A stretch of DNA of 8,371 nt from Bacillota bacterium (GTDB lineage: Bacteria > Bacillota > Clostridia > Christensenellales > Pumilibacteraceae), in assembly GCA_009787685.1 (NCBI GenBank), contig WQSV01000055.1, forward strand, positions 1-8,371, read 5' to 3'. Positions 4,539 through 8,371 of the stretch are shown piece by piece. Below the pieces are notes generated by a model. The model did not search any database. It saw only the letters and a program-made list of their open reading frames with translations, and was not told where the DNA came from. Within the stretch, counting starts at the first letter, position 1. Each line of letters starts with the position of its first letter. Made by a program: the position numbers and the translations under genes.

Positions 4539-5333
4539 CTAATAAGTTTTTAAAGTTTTGTTAACCGCGTTGGCAAGTGTTGTGAAGCGGAAATTTTCTG
4601 GCAAGAATGCGATTAATTTTTCGCTGTTTGCTGTTAATATGTTTGCTGGGGTGTTTGATTTTATTGCTACTTCAATTTCAATTCCTTCTTTTTTGAAATA
4701 GGCTTTTGCTTTTTTCAAAACTTCTGAGTGAGTTGTTGCATAATCTGGAGCAACATTGAAAAAGCCTTTTTCGACATCACTGACAACAAATTCATCAATT
4801 ATTTTGACCGCATCTTCAACATAGAGCAATGACAATTCCTTGTCGGAGTCAATAGAAATTTTACGAGATTTTTTTGCTTTTGCAACCGCTTTCGAAAGCT
4901 CTCCATCAACTCCCTGTCCAAACAATCCAAACACACGGAGAGTTGTTGTGATTTTGTCTTTTGAAGCTAAAAGACTTAATAAATACTTTTCAAGACCCCC
5001 ATCTTGAGTTGGAATTTGCCTTTGATGCTCATTGTCATCCGCGTCTTCAACATCTCGTGACAAATCAAAATCTCCCGGATCAGTGACTAGTAGAATTTTA
5101 TTCACTCCATTAATTATGCTTGAATATTGAATGTTTCTAAAAAATTCGAGAGCGGCGTTCCCAAGAGCAAAAAATATTACTGTGTCGAACTGCTTGCTTC
5201 GAAACAACTCTTTAATTTTGTCAAAATCATTTAGTTTTTTTTCATCTTGCATTGCAACTTCATATTTTTGTTTTAAATACTCATTGCACCCTTTCATTAA
5301 TGCGCACTTATAGCCTGTTAGTAGAATCTTCAT
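4539..5333 (-). CDS. NAD(P)-binding SDR/epimerase-like protein, probably degenerate active site
   Basis: This 264-residue protein has the overall pattern of the extended short-chain dehydrogenase/epimerase superfamily: an N-terminal strand MKILLTGYK, acidic helix-strand repeats (FDTVIFFALGNAA, about 49-61), TTLRVFGLFGQG (130-141; compare TxLRxFGVFGxG), and a C-terminal substrate domain (LLYVEDAVKIIDEFVV, typical of ..V.D.......). Two key sites are altered. The glycine-rich loop reads TGYKCALMKG rather than TGxxGxxG. In the YxxxK region the sequence is GGLEKY (112-117), so the catalytic Tyr appears to be Gly while Lys116 is kept. The protein may bind a nucleotide-sugar or cofactor without standard catalysis; no substrate can be named. 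The ATG at 5333 has GGAG (5345-5348) 11 bases upstream. It sits between glnS and alaS, with no obvious pathway link. Confidence 0.7.
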   Translation of the reverse strand: MKILLTGYKCALMKGCNEYLKQKYEVAMQDEKKLNDFDKIKELFRSKQFDTVIFFALGNAALEFFRNIQYSSIINGVNKILLVTDPGDFDLSRDVEDADDNEHQRQIPTQDGGLEKYLLSLLASKDKITTTLRVFGLFGQGVDGELSKAVAKAKKSRKISIDSDKELSLLYVEDAVKIIDEFVVSDVEKGFFNVAPDYATTHSEVLKKAKAYFKKEGIEIEVAIKSNTPANILTANSEKLIAFLPENFRFTTLANAVNKTLKTY

Positions 5334-5355
5334 TTTTTTAATATCTCCGTTTTTT

Positions 5356-5415
5356 TAGTGAATATTTAATGGTGAATAACTGTTCTAAAAATCATTCACT
5401 GTTCATTATTCACTA
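5356..5415. repeat. Heptad palindrome 3 (glnS|epimerase spacer)
   Basis: The left arm 5356-5380 reads TAGTGAATA, TTTAATG, GTGAATAAC. The right arm 5391-5415 is the reverse complement of TAGTGAATA, ATGAACA, GTGAATGAT: the outer 9 bases match perfectly, the middle heptad is diverged, and the inner GTGAAT is kept. The core AAT-AAC-TGTT is at 5375-5384. The right arm ends at the base adjacent to the glnS stop codon (5416-5418); the left arm ends about 7 bases before the GGAG of the next gene. Confidence 0.85.
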
Positions 5416-7059
5416 TTAACTTTTAAAACTGTCTTTTAGAGCAACGACTCTGTTGAAAACGAGTTCCTTTGCTTTTTCGTCTCGAACAAAGTAGCCCTCT
5501 CGAATGAATTGGAACGACTCACCTTGTTTTGATTTTTCCAAATGTTTTTCTGCTTTTGCAATGACGATTTCAAGCGAATTTTCGTTTAGCTTGTTCAAAA
5601 AATCTCCTTCTTCATCGTTCAACAAATAGTCATAAAGTCGAACTTTGACATCAACTGCCGTTTTTGTGTCGACCCAGTGAATGACACCTTTTGCTTTCAC
5701 TCCACTTGTGTCATTTCCGGAGAGCGAATCTGGAACGATTTCAGCAAAGACTTTTTTGATTGAACCATCTGGATTTTTTTCATAGCCCGTGCATTTGATG
5801 ATATAAGCACTTTTGAGTCTGACGAATCCGCCTTTGACTAGTCGATTGTATTTTTCTGGAGGGTCAAGCGAAAAGTCGCTTTCATCAATATAGATTTTTT
5901 TCGAAAAGCTAATTTTTCTTGAAACTTCTTTTTCGATTGGACGCTCAAGCCCAATACTCAAGCCATAGGAAAAATCCAATGTTCTTTTGTGGGTTTCGTC
6001 AAAATTGGTTATTTCAACTTCAATTGGACGAATAACTGTCATCGCACGATGTGCAGTCGCGTTCAACTCCGAACGAATGAAACTTTCTAGTTGCCTGACA
6101 TCAACTTCGCTGTTTGCTTTTGCAACTCCAACGCTTAGGCAAAAATTTCGAATAGAATTCGGGGTGTAGCCTCTTCGGCGAAGTCCTGCTATTGTCGGCA
6201 TTCTCGCATCATCCCAGCCTTCGACCTTTTTTTCATCAACAAGCGACTTTAGATAGCGCTTTGACATAATAGTGCGTGTCAGATTTAGTCGAGCAAACTC
6301 AAATTGACGAGAACGAAACTTGAATGCTTTCGTGTTGACATTCGCAAGAGTCCAGTCATAGAGCGGGCGATGGTCTTCAAATTCAAGAGTGCAAATACTG
6401 TGAGTTATTCCTTCAATCGCATCTTCTATTGGATGAGCAAAGTCATACATTGGATAGATTTGCCATTTGTTGCCTTGGCGGAAATGATGTTCACCTTTCA
6501 AAACACGATAGATAATCGGGTCACGCATGTTCATGTTTGGACTCGCCATGTCAATTTTTGCACGAAGAACAAAACCGTTTTTTGCATTCTTCATCTCGTC
6601 AAACAGTTTTAGGTTATCTTTGATTGATCGATTGCGATGTGGACTGTTTGTTCCCTTTTTTTCAAAAGTCCCTCTTGATTTACGGATTTCTTCTGGAGAG
6701 AGTTCACAAACATATGCCAGACCTTTTTCAATCAAAGAGACTGCACACTCATGCATTATACCAAAGTAGTCCGAAGCATAATAAATTTTTAAATCCTCTT
6801 TTTTGAGACCTGTTATCCACAAAACGTCATCAATAATTGAATTGACATATTCAGTGTCTTCTTTGAGCGGATTTGTGTCGTCAAAACGCAAAACAAACTC
6901 GCCATTGTATTTCTTGGCAAGCCCATAATTTAGACAAATGCTTTTAGCATGCCCAATATGCAAATAACCATTTGGCTCGGGCGGGAAACGAGTTTTAATC
7001 GTTTTCACATTCCCGCTTTCCAAATCTTTTTCGATGATGTCTTCTAGAAAATTACTCAT
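5416..7059 (-). CDS. glnS: Glutaminyl-tRNA synthetase
   Basis: The enzyme joins glutamine to tRNA-Gln in the cytoplasm. The 547-residue length is normal for bacterial GlnRS. The class I signature region RFPPEPNGYLHIGHAKSIC (24-42) contains HIGH at 34-37. It is followed by RFDDTNP (58-64), the tRNA-acceptor binding region with YPMYDFAHPIEDAIEGITHS (202-221), and the KMSKS equivalent IMSKR (264-268). The two C-terminal anticodon-binding beta-barrels fill about 335-547. IRPIEVEITN and FSLDPPEKYNRLVKGGFVRLK are typical of GlnRS rather than GluRS. Many Bacillota lack GlnRS and use GatCAB, so its presence is of note. The ATG at 7059 is the natural start, but no SD is visible; the upstream bases are the heptad repeat itself. 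The gene is 105 bases after fhs. Confidence 0.95.
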   Translation of the reverse strand: MSNFLEDIIEKDLESGNVKTIKTRFPPEPNGYLHIGHAKSICLNYGLAKKYNGEFVLRFDDTNPLKEDTEYVNSIIDDVLWITGLKKEDLKIYYASDYFGIMHECAVSLIEKGLAYVCELSPEEIRKSRGTFEKKGTNSPHRNRSIKDNLKLFDEMKNAKNGFVLRAKIDMASPNMNMRDPIIYRVLKGEHHFRQGNKWQIYPMYDFAHPIEDAIEGITHSICTLEFEDHRPLYDWTLANVNTKAFKFRSRQFEFARLNLTRTIMSKRYLKSLVDEKKVEGWDDARMPTIAGLRRRGYTPNSIRNFCLSVGVAKANSEVDVRQLESFIRSELNATAHRAMTVIRPIEVEITNFDETHKRTLDFSYGLSIGLERPIEKEVSRKISFSKKIYIDESDFSLDPPEKYNRLVKGGFVRLKSAYIIKCTGYEKNPDGSIKKVFAEIVPDSLSGNDTSGVKAKGVIHWVDTKTAVDVKVRLYDYLLNDEEGDFLNKLNENSLEIVIAKAEKHLEKSKQGESFQFIREGYFVRDEKAKELVFNRVVALKDSFKS

Positions 7060-7064
7060 GATTT

Positions 7065-7163
7065 TAGTGAATAGTGAATAGTGAATAGTGAATAACTGTT
7101 GTCAAATTATTATTGAAAAACTATAATCTGCGTTATTAGTTATTCACTATTCTTTATGCACTA
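7065..7163. repeat. Heptad palindrome 4 (fhs|glnS spacer)
   Basis: The left arm has four perfect tandem copies of TAGTGAA (7065-7092) followed by TAACTGTT. The right arm (7138-7163) is the reverse complement of TAGTGCA, TAAAGAA, TAGTGAA, TAACT. The inner 12 bases TAGTGAATAACT (7086-7097) pair perfectly with 7138-7149; the next heptads have 2 and 1 mismatches. The arms are one unit unequal. The core AAT-AAC-TGTT is at 7091-7100. The right arm ends one base from the fhs stop codon; the left arm ends 5 bases before the glnS ATG. A minus-strand TTGACA lies at 7100-7105 in the loop, without a convincing -10. Confidence 0.9.
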
Positions 7164-7164
7164 G

Positions 7165-8371
7165 TTAAAACAATCCTGTTATGACTCCGTCGTTGATGGT
7201 CATTTTTTCCGCGCTTGGAACTTTTGATAATCCCGGCATTAGCATGATGTCTCCTGCTATTGCGACGAGAAACTTTGAACCATTTTTCAACAAGATGTCA
7301 CGAATAGTGATTTTGAACCCACTTGGACGACCAAGCAGTTCTTTGTTGTCTGAAAATGAATATTGCGTTTTTGCAATACAAACTGGATAGTTGTTGTCTT
7401 TTAGTTTCTTGAGAGCTTCTAGTGCTTTGTCTTCAAAAATAACGTCGTCAGCCCCATAGATTTTTGTTGCAATCTTTTTGATTTTTTCTTCTGCTGAGTC
7501 GGTTAATTCATAGACATACTCAAGTTTTTTGCTGACTAGTTTTGTTACTTCTTCTGCAAGGTCTTTCACTCCTTCTCCACCTTTTGCCCAGCCTTCACTT
7601 AAAATTGCTTTTGTCTTAAGTTTTTCGCACTCGTTTTTGACAAACTCAATTTCTTTGTCTGTGTCTGAAACAAACTTGTTTATTGCAACAATGCAATCAA
7701 GTTTGAAGATGTTTTTGACGTTCTCAATATGACCTTTGAGGTTTGAGAATCCTGTCATAAGAGCATCCATATTCTCTTCGCCGAGATTCTCTTTCACTCC
7801 ACCAGCCGCCTTTAGAGCCCTAATAGTCGCAACGATGACAACTCCAGATGGGACAAGCCCCATTTCACGACACTTGATGTCGAGAAATTTTTCCGCTCCA
7901 AGGTCTGCTCCAAAGCCTGCTTCAGTGACAACATAATCAGCATAATGCGACGCTGTTGCAGTTGCGATGATACTGTTGCATCCATGAGCAATGTTTGCGA
8001 AGGGCCCTGCGTGAACAAATGCGGGAGTTCCAATAAGCGTTTGGACGAGGTTTGGCTTGATTGCATCTTTCAAAACTATTGCCATAGCATCTTCTGCTTT
8101 GAGGTCTTTTGCATAAACTGGCTTTCCATCTTCGTTTTCACCAACTATTATATTCGCAAGCCTCTCTTTGAGGTTCTTTTCATCTTTTGAAAGGCTAAGT
8201 ATTGCCATTACTTCACATGCGGCTGTGATATCAAAGTTGTCTTTTCTTTGGTTGTAGCCAATACCAACTTCAACATTGCGGAGCGCACGTTCGTTCATGT
8301 CAAGACATCTGCGATGAGTTATTTTCGCGATTTTAAGCGCGTTGCCCCAATAAACGTGATTGTCGATGAGG
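7165..8371 (-). CDS. fhs: Formate-tetrahydrofolate ligase, C-terminal three quarters (cut by window edge)
   Basis: The enzyme makes 10-formyl-tetrahydrofolate from formate, ATP and tetrahydrofolate in one-carbon metabolism, including the acetogenic methyl branch where present. The reading frame stays open to the right edge, so the first part (about 150 residues of an expected 550-560) is outside; the ATG at 8298 is internal. Upstream of it the frame reads LIDNHVYWGNALKI and then RCLDMNERALRNV, both family hallmarks. Further marks are FDITAACEVMAIL, TPAFVHAGPFANIAHGCNSI, DYVVTEAGFGADLGAEKF and the C-terminal CIAKTQYSFSD, GRPSGFKITIRD, AGDIMLMPGLSKVPSAEK ending in DGVITGLF. This end is intact and matches the usual C-terminus. 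It is the first visible gene of the presumed operon with glnS, the epimerase-like gene and alaS. The upstream gene content is unknown. Confidence 0.96.
   Translation of the reverse strand, partial: LIDNHVYWGNALKIAKITHRRCLDMNERALRNVEVGIGYNQRKDNFDITAACEVMAILSLSKDEKNLKERLANIIVGENEDGKPVYAKDLKAEDAMAIVLKDAIKPNLVQTLIGTPAFVHAGPFANIAHGCNSIIATATASHYADYVVTEAGFGADLGAEKFLDIKCREMGLVPSGVVIVATIRALKAAGGVKENLGEENMDALMTGFSNLKGHIENVKNIFKLDCIVAINKFVSDTDKEIEFVKNECEKLKTKAILSEGWAKGGEGVKDLAEEVTKLVSKKLEYVYELTDSAEEKIKKIATKIYGADDVIFEDKALEALKKLKDNNYPVCIAKTQYSFSDNKELLGRPSGFKITIRDILLKNGSKFLVAIAGDIMLMPGLSKVPSAEKMTINDGVITGLF

Noticed and set aside
5178..5186. Exact TGTCGAA (Spo0A-box-like) string
   Set aside because: It lies inside the coding sequence of the epimerase-like gene and is probably chance; used as a caution for the near-matches at 1690-1935.
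5987..6806. Several plus-strand open frames opposite glnS, and similar ones opposite alaS and fhs
   Set aside because: They are antisense shadows of well-identified genes with no SD sites or recognisable protein features.
8296..8298. ATG as the start of fhs
   Set aside because: The frame continues upstream to the window edge with conserved Fhs sequence (LIDNHVYWGNALK), so this Met is internal.

Overview
All convincing genes in this window read on the minus strand, in transcription order from the right edge to the left edge: fhs (5' end outside the window), glnS, an SDR/epimerase-like gene, a short alaS, a stand-alone Spo0A C-terminal-like DNA-binding protein, a zinc-ribbon membrane protein, rimP and nusA (3' end outside the window). 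The DNA is AT-rich. The Spo0A-type domain, formate-tetrahydrofolate ligase and the rimP-nusA pair point to an uncultured member of the Clostridia or a related Bacillota lineage. This is inference from protein motifs remembered from families; no search was run. The alaS gene does not fit that picture well: it is a 601-residue compact form whose motif wording resembles enzymes of the Patescibacteria (CPR), so lateral transfer is possible.

Right half (2545-8371): fhs, glnS, the epimerase-like gene and alaS follow each other with spacers of 105, 82 and 46 bases and end at a hairpin that looks like an intrinsic terminator (2548-2579), so they probably form one transcription unit of one-carbon metabolism and tRNA charging. 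Middle (1603-2686): the Spo0A-like gene has a strong Shine-Dalgarno (SD) site and a perfect -10 box preceded by three 10-bp iterons. A 406-base non-coding spacer follows, holding two 83-bp direct repeats and a partial third. A promoter at its end would give a leaderless or nearly leaderless mRNA for the zinc-ribbon membrane protein. Left part (1-1112): rimP-nusA has a strong extended -10 promoter and a leader of about 220 bases filled with adjacent, partly mutually exclusive hairpins.

The most unusual pattern is a family of intercistronic elements. All four spacers inside the two presumed operons (rimP|nusA, epimerase|alaS, glnS|epimerase, fhs|glnS) carry tandem 7-bp units next to a shared 10-nt core, AAT-RRY-TGTT on the plus strand. 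Three are full palindromes and one is single-armed. The heptad differs between loci but is similar on both arms of each palindrome. In the palindromic copies one arm abuts the upstream stop codon and the other lies just before the downstream gene. The spacers between presumed transcription units lack these elements. The two genes with no visible SD site, glnS and alaS, both start directly after one of these elements.
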